Made by a program: the position numbers and the translations under genes. Source: Syngnathus acus (lineage: Eukaryota > Chordata > Actinopteri > Syngnathiformes > Syngnathidae). From it: a DNA stretch of 64,000 bases. Each line of letters starts with the position of its first letter. Within the stretch, counting starts at the first letter, position 1. Below the pieces are notes generated by a model. The model was not told the origin of the DNA, ran no database searches, and saw only the letters and a list, made by a program, of their open reading frames with translations. Below, in pieces: positions 24,101 to 39,100 of the stretch. Location of the stretch: positions 3,878,967 through 3,942,966 of the forward strand of contig NC_051091.1 in NCBI RefSeq assembly GCF_901709675.1. The letters are read 5' to 3'.

Positions 24101-27100
24101 TTCAAACCTTGACTAACATCATCCTTTTATTCCTTATCAGCTGGCACCTCCACCTGAACCCGAAGTCCCCGATGAGGTGCGTTTATGATCCATACTGGGC
24201 TGGCACCAAATTTTGGCTTCCCTTTTGAAAATCTTAACAATGTCATTTGGAGTCCCCGTACACTTTCCATACATTCATTCAGCTTTTCTCTAAATCCACA
24301 GTTTGTGTCAGTAAGCCTTGTGTGTGAAGGAATTAGATATTGTGTGTGTGTTTGTTGACTGTGTGTGTCACTAGCTTGCGGGGACGGTTTGTGTCTCCCT
24401 CACTGGCACCAGAACTTGAGCTAAAAAAATTCTAGCCATGAAGGAGTTCACAACATGACAGATTGTAGAAATGCTGACAATGGCTTTTTATTTTATTTTA
24501 TTTTTTGATCGAGGGTGGGAAAATGGCTTTATGTTCTAGTTGGAATCGAGCATTCTAATCATTTCCGCAAGACGTCGGTGTGTTTGAAAATCAATTTGTA
24601 CGTTGAATATGAAAGCACCCTTGCTTACCTCCTGCATGATGTAATATGCACTTAATGCTCTGCACGCACGTCAATCTAATATGCACCGTATTAACAAATA
24701 CCAACCCTTTCACTTCTTTGACTGCTTTCCGCTAACTCAACTCACCCTTAAAAGGAGCTTGACCCCAACCAGCCTCAGAAGCAACTGGAGGATCAGAGGA
24801 GGGTAGGTACTTAGTTCGCTCCGCTTCAGGGCTCCATCTAACTGCTAACAAATGACTAACTTTGTGAGCCCTCAGTCACATGACCGACCACAGCATGGCA
24901 CTCACTCACCTTCCTGCCACACATGTATGTGAATTATGATATCAAACTGACCCAACTTCTTGGGTCGGTCCAATTTTTAACCCAGCAGTTTTTAGGTCGC
25001 ATACTCCTTGAACATGTGATACACAATTATGCTAATAATCAAACGAAGGAAATTACAATTCTGTTTCTTGTCCTGATAGGGAGAAGTATTGCGGCAGATC
25101 CTGGTCAACCGATACTATGGAAATGTCAAATCTGGGCCGAGGAGAGATAGTCACACGCCATTCAGCAATGCCCCACTTTCCACTGGTTCACAGGGGAAGC
25201 CTCTTACAGGTAGATGGATGTTTAGATGTTATGCGTTTTGGTGAAAATTACGCACCTGGAAAAAAAATGGCAATTGTGTGTTTTTTATATACAATTTGAT
25301 GTTATGCATCTTCTAAGTTAAGTGGATGAGGATGTGGTAGTTTGCAGAATATATTGGAAATCTATTGTAGGGTGAAACGTCGAAACTACCTGTATTAAAT
25401 AATTCACTATTTTAACAGCATTTTAGTGTAGACTTTGTCTAAAATACCCAATGAATGATTACTATCTGTTTGTCTTTTTTTGTGACTAGTTGTCAGCTCC
25501 GGGGTTGGAGGGCGAGGGGAACTGAGTTTGGCAGAGGTCCAGTGCCACCTGGATAAAGAGGGAGCTTCTGATCTGGTGATTGACCTCATCATGAATGCCA
25601 CCAGTGATCGCATTTTCCAAGAAAGCATACTGCTGGCCATCGCCCTACTGGAAGGTGGAAACACGGTCATCCAGGTAAGCATCGGAGGACGAAGAGTATT
25701 TGTAAAGTAAAGCTTGAAAGTGCAAGAAGCATCAAGAACTGTAGTTGCTGTTCTTCGAGAATATGCGCTTTGCGCGCTCCGTGTAATAGTGCTCTTTTGT
25801 GTTGCATAATATGCTCGCTTCCCTCCGCGTCGTAGCATTACCTGACATTCCCCGACTGCTCAGAGTACACGAAAGCACTCACATGACTCGTGTTACATAA
25901 GCTTCTGCCTGCCCTGGCGGGATGACGCTCTGGCCTCCCAACATTTCAAATGGACTTTTAAATGGGTCACGCTTTGCAACAACCCCGGCCTGTCTGAGGC
26001 CTCGAGAGATTTCAGGAGCTCTCGGAAGCCGAGACCCTCCCGTCAGCCTCCCTGAGAGCAGATGAACTCATTTGACTTGTTGACTGTGCACTGAGGTCAG
26101 AGCACAAAGGGGCTCACTGTCCTAGACTGTAAGCCTGCCCCCGGCGCGCATTTTGCTGCTTTCGGTCGAAGGTGGCGGTGAATGTTTCAACTTTTAGATG
26201 CTATTGTTTCACGCTTGACAAGTTATGTCGGAGTGTGCAGTGAATTTGCAATACATCAACAGATGCGTCACATTTCTATTTCTTACATAACGACGGGTTG
26301 CCTCGCCTCTTTTTAGGACAGAGGGCTTCTTGTTGTCCAAAGCAGGACAAAAACATGCCTTGGAGGCACTTAATTTGCTCTTGGCTTCATGACAACTGAT
26401 TTTTTGCTTTGAAAGAACAGAGAGATGGACCCAGAGACACTCTTTAGTCACAGGGTGTTTGCCGCATTTGCTCAAGCGGCATAAAAATGCGTTAAGAAGC
26501 ACAAAAACAAATTAGGCCCGCCTCATTATGGCTGACCTCTTGCCCAATGTCCCAACACGTCCCTCTTGGATAATTATTTATGGCAAGTACTGTATGCTAT
26601 TATACAGTACATTCAAAATTGGAGTTTCCAGTTTTGCTAGCACGATTTGAATGCAGGCCCACTGCAAATTGCAAACTCCCTCTTTAATTCTTCATGATTT
26701 CCCTCTTGCAAATTAATACATGAACATTTCAACCCGCAGTGGTGTTATTATCGTTTTAATGAATCCTGAGGTGTCGACACGCTGCACATCCAAAGTCCCA
26801 TCAAAGCACTCACCAAATCATTTTTCCACTTTTCCGCACAATCCACCAACACGTGCACACGGGTTGGCGGGATATGCTCGGAAGCCGAAGGGATCAAAAC
26901 AATCCGGGCAGGGTGTGTGGCCGTGAGTGTTGTTACATAACAAGAAAGCATACTGCGCCATCCTCACAACGCTGTCTTCATGACCTCAGATCCTGTCACA
27001 CGAGAAAACAGGTGCCACCCTCTTACTCAATAGGCTTTTTGTGGCTCCCCTCGGGCTTCTTAGTATGATTTACCACCCGCTACGGCATTCAAGTTCACTC

Positions 27101-30100
27101 GCTTTGAGGAAAGCCTCAGCAAACTGAAATTCTTGTCTTCAGTGTTATTAACATACCAGCTGTCAAGTCTCATCTTTTTTTTTTTTTTTTTTGCTTATCT
27201 TTGCAGTTACTTGTCGGCTTGGGATGCTGAGAAAATTAGTGGCGTTTGTCGTTTTTTTGTCAACCAGATGTTGGGTTTGCAAGGAGCTTGTGGCATAACA
27301 CACTTTATGTAACAAGGTTCTGATCTTGCCACAGGCTGTGAGATAGCAGTTCAGCTTTCTTGTCACATGCAGTCTGGTTTAAGCATGCACATACGTCTGA
27401 AGATACAATACTTTGCGTGAGGATTTATTGATTGGATCGCTTTTCCGGAAAATATTCATTGCTACTGTTGTGAGGTTCATGTAACGCGTGGGTCTTGTGA
27501 GCCAACAATCCGGGAAAGCTATTGAGTGTCCGGACAAGAAGGTCGGCTTGCGTGAGACGAATGACTCCTAATCTAATCACTTGTCTTGAAAATAACAGAT
27601 TCACATAATGTGTTAAACGTTCTTCAATTCTTAGTACTTGAGATCAATCAGATGACTGCACGCTGCTTCTCGAGTATATCTGGTGTATGCATGCGAGGAC
27701 TACAAAGCTTGCCACCAGTCTTACACACAGATTTGCAAAACGACACCTACGGCTTTGTACAATTGTAGCAGAAAAAAGTAGGGCAGGTTCGAGTTCAGGT
27801 TCTCCTCCCCTCACTAATCAGCTTGCGGGAGCTGATGTAACAGTGTTAGCTCTGAGGCGGCGGCATGGTGCCTTCACTGTCACCACTCAGCTGATTACTC
27901 TTCTTATGTAAGGAGGGATTGTTGAGAAGAAAATAGGACAGAACATAAAGAAAAGCAACAGCTGACATACAACGAGACGCTCCTTTGTATTGACAGCTAT
28001 TCAACGGAACTTGTCCCGCCTCACCTGAAATCTGTGAATAACAAATGGCAAATGTTGGCCTTGTTGGAAAGGTTGCATAATTATTGTCCACATTGCTTAC
28101 GTGGTCTGTGGTTTGGAATCACATGCACACACATGCACACACACGCACACACCAAATCCTGTTAATGTTGGCTTCTGCACGACTGTGTGCAAGCATGTGA
28201 CCACGTGTGCAGCATGTGCAAGTTTGAGAGTTTTTTTTCTTCAGCGGAGATTTCATATTTCTTTAAAAACGAGAAATAGGGACTTCATCTTGATTTTGTT
28301 ATTTATGTGTCAAATTGGTGACCCTTAACATGAATTAGAGCTCAAAAATAGTGAAAAGGCTGTTGAACGCAAAACCATTTTTGTTTTTTCGTGAGCAATT
28401 TATTTTGCCCACAAACACGTTTTGTTCATTTTTTCCCCACACAGCGCTCATTCTACCAGCGTTTGACAGGCGATAACAAGTCCGAGAAATTCTTCAAGGT
28501 GTTCAATGAACGCATGAAGCTGGCCCAGCAGGAAATCAAGGCCACGGTGACCGTGAACACCAGTGACTTGGGCAACAAGAAGAAAGATGAGGAGCCTCCC
28601 GACAAAGACACGCCAGCGCGCAACAAAGGTGAGCGGCCACAAAATCATAAAATAATGCGTGAATGAAAATGATTTCCCGTTTGACTGTTGTGGTTAGTTA
28701 AGGACGTGGCGCTGGTGGCTGCGGTTACAGAGGAGGTGAAGGAGCAGCTGGTGGAAGCCTCAGCTGTCACCAAGAAGGCCTTCACAACATACCGTCGTGA
28801 GGTTGAAGCTGAAGAGCACCAAGCAGCAGCCGACAGCTCCTCCCTAGCAACCGCCGATAAGGGCCAGGAGGACGGCGAGATGAGTGTCATCATCACCATC
28901 ATGCAGCCCATCTTGCGCCTCATGCAACTGCTGTGTGAAAATCACAACAGAGATCTGCAGGTCTGTCAAACACACACAAGTGCAATGACATTTCACATAA
29001 TTAAACTTTCAAGCCTTTTTTTTTTTTTAAATCTGCACACTCAGTTGAGTAGAAATGAAACTGTTGAAAATAGGCACCGGTTGCAGAACTTATGGCAGCT
29101 GTTTCCATGTCTGGTCGGTCTCAGTCTGGTTTCACTATGAGCTGGATGTTGTTGTTTAGCTCAAGTGAGCCACACTTCCTTCATGCATTGATTCTGCACC
29201 AAACAAAAAAAACATTTACGCCATTTTATTTCTGCAAGAATTTTAATAGCTGTATAAGCTACCTTTAAAGAATATCTGTTGCTATGACTACAGTTGCACA
29301 TTGTTTCGGGATTTAAGATCCTGTAGCCATCTTGATGACAAATTGAAGAAAAGAATGGTACAATTGGTCAAAGGAAAGCTCAGAACAAAATAAACGGTGA
29401 TCTCCAAGCGATGATACAGTCTGACGCTCTCATGGTTTTATTCCGTTCATCTCCTCCAGAACTTCCTACGCAATCAAAATAACAAGAACAACTACAACCT
29501 GGTTTGCGAGACACTTCAATTCCTGGACTGTATTTGCGGCAGCACCACGGGGGGTCTGGGGCTGCTCGGACTGTACATCAACGAGAAGAATGTGGGACTC
29601 ATCAACCAGACAGTGGAGAGCCTCACTGAATACTGCCAAGGTCCCTGTCATGAGAACCAGGTGATCCACACCGCGTAGTTTAGTTTGGACTCCTTTTCAT
29701 TTTCCTAAGAGTGCTTTCAAGGGAGGACAAAGTGAGAAGTTATTTGTTAATCGAAACGGAAGTGAGAACAACCAATAATACCAACCGTAATGTTTACGAC
29801 TAGTGACATGCCCAAATAAACAAGGCAGCACAAAGACGGCCTTCAGCAAATTTGACCTGCAGTCAAGAAATGTCAGCCTCCTCCTCAGCACATGACCGGG
29901 GTGTGTGATCTCCAAATTGACATGCCTATCAGTCATGAAAGAAAGTGCCCTCGAGTGCTGCTTAAGCTGTCTTCAGCTATATTTTTACACAGCAGATCCA
30001 CAGGCATGTGCTTCTTTTTTTTCCCCGAGCTAGATGTGATTCGCCAATTTCCTAATCTTGTCAATGCACACTCGGATGAGAGGCAGGAATCTCCCTAAAT

Positions 30101-33100
30101 ATTGTTCTTACATTTTCTCAAGACTTCTGCATGCATGATCCCCGAATAATTATGCTATGAAATAGCAAAGCTCATATGTGGGGGAAAAGCCCAAAATAAT
30201 TGGTTGTTCCACATGTGAACTGATACATTTCAATTTTAACTGAGTTGATGCACGTATCTCTCCTCGTTTGTCCTGTAGAACTGCATCGCGACGCACGAAT
30301 GCAATGGCATTGACATTATCATAGCGCTTATCCTCAATGACATCAATCCACTTGGCAAGAAGAGGATGGACTTGGTGTTGGAACTGAAAGTAAGTCATGG
30401 TTCATTTCATTGTCTTATTTTTCAGCCCATCCAGCCACTCCAGTGATTTTCGATTGACTCTTGGTGTATATTGCTGAAATTCACGAGAATAAAACTGCCG
30501 TACTTTGGATATCAGGTACTTTTCCATGCAATGTCCCCCCCACAGAATAACGCCTCCAAGCTTCTTCTTGCCATTATGGAGAGTCGTCACGATAGCGAGA
30601 ATGCCGAAAGGATCCTGTACAACATGAGGCCTAAAGAGCTGGTACGTGGTTCAGTCCATCCGAATTCTCTGGATTTCTTCTGACATGATGTCTGTGCAGG
30701 TTGAAGTGATCAAGAAGGCCTACATGCAGGGGGAGATAGAGGTGGAGGAGCCTCAGGAGGGTGAAGACGGAGAAGAAGAACACTCTGCTTCTCCGCGAAA
30801 TGTCGGCCACAATATCTATATCTTGGCACATCAAGTAAGAGCACATGTGTGTGAGGACACACACGCAAAAATACCTTCAGGCATTGGACCGTTTCTAACC
30901 GTTTAAGGATCGTCTTTGATTTGAAAAGCTGAATCACGATCTCCAGAGATGTTTTGTTTGTCATTGAAGTTGGCCCGACATAACAAGGAACTGCAAGGCA
31001 TGTTGAAACCAGGAGGGACGTACGGAGAAGGTGACGAGGCGCTGGAGTTTTACGCAAAGCACACAGCTCAGATTGAGGTCTGTCGCCCGTGTTTTCGCAT
31101 CTTCTGGATCGGGAATGTTTCATGCTGTTGTGCTTCCGTTCAGATTGTCCGTTTGGACCGAACCATGGAGCAAATCGTTTTTCCCGTGCCCAACATCTGC
31201 GAGTTTCTCACTCAAGAGTCCAAACTCCGTGTGTACTACACCACGGAGCGCGACGAGCAAGGCAGCAAGATAAATGACTTCTTCTTGCGCTCCGAGGATC
31301 TTTTTAATGAGATGAATTGGCAGAAGAAGCTGCGAGGTACTCAAGAGGCGACTGGTAACGCCAACACCGTTCCCTGTGCGTCTTCCTCTTTATTCCTTCT
31401 AGTTCCACTTTCATATGACTTCTTCTCATATCTCTCCGGGCATTGATGAAAACACAAATATTGACATTGAGTTAGCCGTTAAAGTTTTAGCGTCGTGTCT
31501 AATATGGTGGCAATTTGGAAAGCACCACATCCAACCACTGTTTGTTAATTGTGAGATAATGTTTTACTTCTGCACGTTACCTTTAGTGATTTTTACAATT
31601 TGTTGAAAAAAAAAATCGCTTTTTTAATATAAAATATTCATTTTTAACCTTGAACCCAATTAGGATAACAGCAATGTGGCCTCCCGGAGAGATATCAGTA
31701 GACACACCTTGCAAAACATGTTGGGCAAAACAAGATTTTTATTGAGTTTGAGATTTTGATAAGGGCTCAAAGTTGCTACTTTGTTCATGTTTGGATTTTG
31801 GCCTTGAGACACAAAAGGGCGTGGTCACCTTTGTGGCTGATACAATACAATACAATATATTTTTATTTATATTGCGCTATTGCCGTAACAACGCGCTTTT
31901 CTCCTCATAACATAATTTTGTCTTATAGGACCAATATTAATATAACTGTGGTAATATCACCAAATATATGAGTAACTCTTTGTACCACTTTGTTACTGTT
32001 AAATATAATATGTTACTTTTGTTGACCCTCCGAATGATGTCATCAGTATATGAACCGAGGAGCGCCTTTTGTTACTCTTTAGTTCCATGCATGTGTTGCG
32101 GCTTGTCCCATGACTGCGCACAAAGCATGATCATTTCTTTGCTATCGTGGGAAGAGTACTACCTTCCTCCTACCAAAATGGAGAAGCACAAAAGGAGAGT
32201 GAATATTTCCATTGATGCTCAGCCCTTGTCATGAATGACATCATTTGCTAAATTTCAGAAATCCCCCACCTCCAGTTCCTCTATTTTCATTAGCGGGGGG
32301 GGGGGGTTGTTTTTGGGTCTCATTGGCATGCTCTCCTGACTACAGTCTTAAGTCTGCAGTCTGTAATTCAGTAATTAAAAAAATAAATAATAATGTTCTT
32401 GATCCGTATCAATCATTTCAGCCCAGCCCATCCTCTACTGGTGCTCCAGGAACATGTCTTTCTGGAGCAGCATCTCTTTCAACCTGGCTGTTCTCATGAA
32501 CCTGCTGGTGGCCTTCTTCTACCCTCTGGAGGGCTTTCGTGAAGGTTGGCGAGCTCAGACTACAAATGCATTTGGGTTAAATTGTTTAAAATTAGCAGAC
32601 ACAACCTTCCTGCTGTTTTGCTTCTATCCTCATGTTATAATGTCGGTAACAAAAACATGAAAATAGGTGGATTTAAAGAAAAAGCTATTAGGTTCTGCAT
32701 CAGATGTCAAAATACAAACGCAAAAAGATGTAGAAATATTTTAAATAAAAAATAGAAGAATTGGCATCACTTTTCCAACATTTTTGTAGATTTTCCAAAA
32801 TAACGTTTAGATATCTACAAGCGGTTGTTTTTGTCTTTGTGCTGGTGGAGTTTATGTGTTTGGTCATGGTTCTTCCCCAAAGTTTACATTTCCTGCTATG
32901 GTCAACACAGACTCAGCCAAGTGAAAATACTTTTCCGTCGAAGCCAGAGTGGCCTCCTTCAAGCAGAATATTACAAAACTCCCCTTTTGCTCTCTTAATA
33001 GTATAATAACCGAGGGCATGTGCGAACCCGTGGCCATTAAAGCTTCTATTGTTCCCGAGCGGAGAGAAGACTCGCATTGTGATACTCGTGAACTTCCAAT

Positions 33101-36100
33101 TGTTCAGATGTGGGGTTGAACGGCGAGATCCCCTTTGTTGCAACTTTCTCAGAGAATTCGAGGTTGTCGGAGTAGCTTTAGAAACGTCATACGGCTTGTC
33201 GTGTCAAAGGTCCTGAAAGCTTTTGCTGATTATCGCACTTCAACCATCTAAAGTAGTTTCATTTAAGTTCCTCCTCGGATTGTTTTTGGAGAAGAAATGA
33301 AAGGTCTCAGAATGTGTGTGACGTCCAACCTTCTCTGTCTGCCTTTGCTGCCAACTCAGTCCTACAATGCAGCACGCCGCGTCCATCCCCGGTGAATTCA
33401 GCTTGAGCCAAGTATATTTTTAGCCAGCCAGGTTATGTAACAAGTTTGCATCGTTTGGATCTGAGCACAGAGGCGAGAAGGAAACTCCCAATGGCAATTT
33501 ATGTCACCTGGAGTCGATACGAATCTTTTGTTACCATGGCACTGAGCATGTACTCATGAGTACACTGGGTGATTGTTTTTCTTTTTTTTTGGGGGGGGGG
33601 TATGTCTTAGCTGTAAAATACTCAAGAGATTCTCAAAATACCACCAAAATGATTCCCAACCTTTAAGTACAGGCATGTCCAATTTCACGCTAGACTTTAA
33701 CCCATGATCCTTTTCGAATAACAGAAAATTGTCTCCTGTCAAAAAAAATGTCTCATGATATATGAATGAGTGTAAAGTGTGACCGTTATCTATGGTCATC
33801 CTCAGGAACCCTGGAACCTCATCTATCTGCCTTGCTGTGGCTGGCCATGCTGGTTTCTCTCGCCATTGTCATTGTTCTGCCTCAGCCACACGGTATCCGG
33901 GCACTCATCGCCTCGACTATCTTGCGGCTCATCTTTTCGGTCGGCCTTGAGCCCACCTTACTTCTACTGGGTGGCTTTAATGTAAGCATGAAACTGTTTT
34001 CCATCCAATAATATCTGGACTAAAATCTAAACAATGTCACATTGCGCAATCGTTACCTTTGTGTGTCTTTGCAATTGCTGTCATTGTGACTACGTGTTGT
34101 GTTGTCAGTTATGTAACAAAGTCATCTTCCTGATGAGCTTTGTTGGCAACCGTGGTACATTCACACGAGGCTACCGAGCCATGATCACCGATGTGGAGTT
34201 CCTGTACCACCTGCTGTACCTGATTATCTGCACCCTGGGGGTCTTTGTCCATGTCTTCTTTTATAGCCTGCTAGTGGGTGAACACACGCACAAACATGCT
34301 ACCATACCTGACTACTCCACGCATCAAAAACAATGTGTTTTGTTTTCAGCTATTTGATCTTATTTATCGAGAAGAGACCTTGCTGAATGTTATCAAGAGT
34401 GTGACCCGCAACGGCCGCTCCATTGTGCTAACAGCGGTGCTGGCGCTGATTCTTGTCTACCTCTTCTCTATTGTGGGTTACATTGTCTTCAAAGACGATT
34501 TCATTTTAGCTGTCGACAGGATACCCAACAAATCCCTGGGTATGTTCAACATGGACTTCTCAATGGTTTTAATAACATTTTACTATTTATTGTCTAGATT
34601 TCGGTTTTATCATTACATTACAATATATTGTGGTTGTTTCTGTGTCTCATCCAATTCATTATTTAATTAACATCTAATTGTTTATATCATCAGTTGTCGT
34701 CACCAGTACATTTCCGTGATAGGTCTAACAAAAAAGAAAAAAAAAAAAATCTTTTGGAGCTAATTCTATAGACGCTCCCAGAGCTTAGGATCTGCTGAGG
34801 TCACACATGACAGTCTGATTTTTGTCTGGATTTTTGTATGACCTTAACCAAAAAACAAGCTTAGGGGTATTTAACAGAAGGGGTTGCGTTTGGCATAAAA
34901 TTTGAAGTTACCCATTGGTAAAACTATTGTATGAATCCTTTGCCTTCCAGAACTTGGAGCCAGTATTATGGGACAGTTCTTCTCAGGTGGTATGTGCCAA
35001 AAAGAAAATGGAGAAAACTGTTCTGCAGAAGCTCGTAAGTAGTGATCAAGGTCTTCAGCTTGTTTTGTGCATGTACGTAATTGTTGCCGGGTGAATTGGC
35101 AAGGCTCCTTGTTGTCTCGGGGGAATAAGCTTCAAACCTTAAATCGGGGCACGGGGTTTACAGGTCAGGGGTGGATGACCTTTAGGCACAAGCAAGTCAA
35201 TGGCTCCACTCAGCGATGGCGCGAGCTTCCATTGGGAGAGCGGCATGCATGCTACTTTCAAATTCTTGTATTAACCTCAAATCACTTTTTGTGAATCACG
35301 GGTGTCTGCTGACGTAGTTTTGGTGAATTCTCAAAAGCATTGCGTGTGTGTGTGTTTTTGTCGGTAGCTTCTCATGCCATCCAACCATCTGCAGTGGTGA
35401 TAGAGGACAAAGAAAGAGCATGTGACTCCTTACTCATGTGCATTGTCACAGTCTTGAGCCACGGCCTTCGGAGCGGGGGAGGTGTCGGGGATGTACTGCG
35501 CAAGCCGTCCAAAGAGGTGCACAACGGAAATTGCGTCGTCCAAAAAATTCAATTGTCTTTTTTTTTTTTAATGACAATTCCTTTAAATAAATCGTGATCA
35601 TCGTCGGTTCTCTTCCCAAATGATTTATTTCCATTGAGCATGACCCAATGTACAATTGGGTGCAAAATGTATGTACAATAAAGCAAAAGTTTTTTTTCTC
35701 TTGGGTTTACCAGGAGCCGCTCTTTGCAGCCAGGGTGATCTATGATCTGCTGTTCTTCTTCATGGTTATTATCATCGTTCTGAACCTCATCTTTGGTGTC
35801 ATCATTGATACGTTTGCGGACCTGAGGAGTGAGAAGCAAAAGAAAGAGGAAATCCTGAAGACGACATGTTTTATCTGCGGTGGGTCGTCGTGGGCGGGCC
35901 TCGCCCCGTGTTGCGGCGTGTAATTTCAAAAATGTCGGGAAAAGTCTACGAGGACTTCTGAACTTGATTAGATTTTTATAAAATAGACTTTAAATAGCAA
36001 GTGTGTGCAGACTTTGAGGCAAAAGTGGCACTCAACCACGCAAAATTAAGCAATAGCAGTTTTGAGATTCTTTTTTGGATCTCTTTTTTTTTTTTTTTAA

Positions 36101-39100
36101 ATATCACAAAACCTGCCCTTTGAACAGAGCTTGCAGACATTTAATATCCACTCTCTGTCCGCTCCAACCACTTGTCGCTTTTCAAATGTTTCCGATCCGA
36201 TTACTGTCGGAGCAGAAGTAGCTTTAGCCGTGTCGTTGAGGTGTCGTGCCGCGCCATAACCCCACACGCAGACGGCAGAGCTGATGCAGCGTGGCAAGCG
36301 TTTAGAAATGGGCTGCGTTTCTGGGTAGTGTAAACAAGCAAACGCCTCCGCTTCCCAGAATGACTGCTGAGTCACTTCGGGTGCTGCTGGGGAGGAGGTG
36401 GAGTCTGTTTTTAAGGGTATTTTTTATTTGTTCATTTCTCTTCCATCACTAATTGTTGACTTTGTAAGGTGACTGCTTGCCATTTGAAAAGGCCAATAAA
36501 CAAGTTATTTTTATTTACACAACAAACCAACCTTTGTAGCCATTTTCCACGAGCATAATTCCGCCATGTTGGGAGCATGTTGTTTAGGTTCATCTACCGT
36601 ATGTGTGTCCTTTCTGGTTTCAGGTCTGGAGAGAGATAAATTTGACAATAAGACGGTCACCTTTGAGGAGCACATCAAAGTTGAACACAACATGTGGCAC
36701 TACCTCTTCTTCATCGTCCTGGTGAAGGTCAAAGACTCCACTGAGTACACTGGCCCTGAGAGCTACGTGGCTGAAATGATCAGGGTAAGCTTGAACCATT
36801 TGAAATTGAGTCATCTGCAGCAGTTTTCTTTTCCCACACAGTATTTGTCTTGATGCTTCTGAAGCAAGAGTAGCAAATCAGCATTACGTAATCCCTTCCC
36901 CTTGAATTCTTCTCAAGTATTATTGCATGACTCGGCTTTGTGAACCGTCTGTGTCCGGCATACAATGTTTAATCCCGCTCGGCAGCTGGGCAACACGCGC
37001 GCGCACGCGTCCGTAACAAAAGAGTTAGTGACTGCGATTTGAACGATAAACATGTTTCGCTCAAACATCCATACTCCCACCCTGCTGACGATCCGACTCT
37101 CAAGTTCGGCCTCCTACTTTGTTTCATTTTATTCGGCGATGAAATAGACACCTCGGGAGAGAAGGTGGCGGCAAACAGACTCCTCCGATAATGACTTTGA
37201 TTGACGTCACTCGTGGAGGAGTCAGGGATGAAGTGTCACGTATACAACATGACACGATGACTCGTAATCACTCATTGCCCTTTATTGCGTATGTGAAACC
37301 TGACATCTAATCTCAGTGCAGTAAATCAACAAATGCAAAGCTTTTGCTCTTGCCCTAAATTCTGAGATATTTTGGCACATTTTAGACAAATAGAGCAGCT
37401 GTTCATGTTTTTTTCTTGCCAGTTTAACCACAGAAGAACATGTTTCTGTATCACGGGGGCTTCCAAAAGAAGACAGGACTTGTGTATTACCAGCAAATTT
37501 TTACCGTAGTCTGAAGTCACATCTGCAGTATTCAAGACTTTTCTTCTGCAAGCTACAATTGTATACATAATCGCCTACAATTTCCCACAATCTCACTGAT
37601 TTGTCAAGTAAATTTGGTCATTTACTTTTTTTTGAAGAATATGCGCAGAACTGAAAGTGGGACACGTATTGCAATATAAAAAAAAAAATAATAATTTAAA
37701 TACTGGATCCAAAGCGTAACATTCAAAACCAATATTTACACCGTTTGTATAATGAGGGGAGCTCTCAGCTGCTCTGCGTGTCAACACCTTTGCAACCACC
37801 CAGGCTTCGTTTACGTCCTGGAAGTGGAGCCTGCGCATGCCATGTCGCTCGGCCTTTCACAATGAGTGTATGCTACTCCTTATCTTAGTTCTGTGTTTTT
37901 CCCCTTCTCCACCGCTTTGTGGTGTGAGTACGCACGCGCACGCGCACGCACACAACACACACAGTTGTGCTCATAATAATAGCAGTCTAACGTCACTAAA
38001 TTGATCAGTCACAGTTTTTGCTGTATTTTATATTTCTATAGATCAAAACATTTTGTAGTTTAATTGGTCCTCAACCGTTCTCAATGGCAGGTTCCTTTTG
38101 TGCATTAGTTGTAATCGATGGCCTTGTGGCAGTGATGGGGGGGGGTTTATGGGAAAAACGCGTTGAAGGGTCAAACCCAGTGACCCTTTCATATGACTCG
38201 TGGCTAATTTGGAGATCGGTTCAGACGGCATGCATTTAGAACGGCACGTGGTGGTCAAGTCAGTCACAGAGGTCGAAAAGAAGCATGAAGGAATTCACCC
38301 AAACTGCCCTTTTGACCGTGCTGGCTTAAGTAGTCTAGTAAACGGATCATCAACCTTTGTGACAGTCAAAGCCACTTCTTGGCAACCGAAAATATCATAT
38401 TTGCAAATTGCATGCATGGCTGATCTTACCTGGCTAATTTTTGTATGCTAGGAGCACAACTTGGACTGGTTCCCCCGGATGCGGGCCATGTCATTGGTCA
38501 GCAGCGACGCAGATGGGGAACAGAATGAAATTCGAAGCCTCCAAGAAAAGCTGGAGTCCACCATGAAACTGGTGTCCAACCTCTCTGGCCAGCTGACCGA
38601 GCTCAAAGAACAGGTTGGTTACATCTAGATACAATCAGTTTACACAATTAAATCTTCAAGTTTGAACAGTAAATGTCCATTTAAATGAAGGATGATTAAA
38701 AAGAAACACTCGTGAGTCACAGGGTTATGTTTGTTTTTACAACACAGTATTGCTTACTTGTGCTCTGTGGAATTTTTTTATTTTTTTATTTAATAAATAT
38801 TTTTGAAGCCATTTCAATGGGTTCATGCGTGCTGTAGCATTGCACAATTTTTTTGCAATCCTCTTTTTCTAGTAAACAGAATTGTACAACGGCTTTACCC
38901 TTAAAATGAGAAGTGAATGTCACCGAGACTTTTTGACCCAGACAGGAGGAAATGATGGGCTTGTTGAACACGTGGCATGTAGAGAGTGCTTTTAATTTAA
39001 AAAAAAAAATATTAGAATTCCTTGGCTCACAATCACAGTGGTTTCATTAGTTAAATTCACCGACAATCCGTTTGTACAGTATCAGAATGTCTAATTTGGC

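Noticed and set aside
27170-27192. Poly-T tract as a retroposon tail
   Set aside because: No body or target duplication of a LINE or processed gene could be found beside it.
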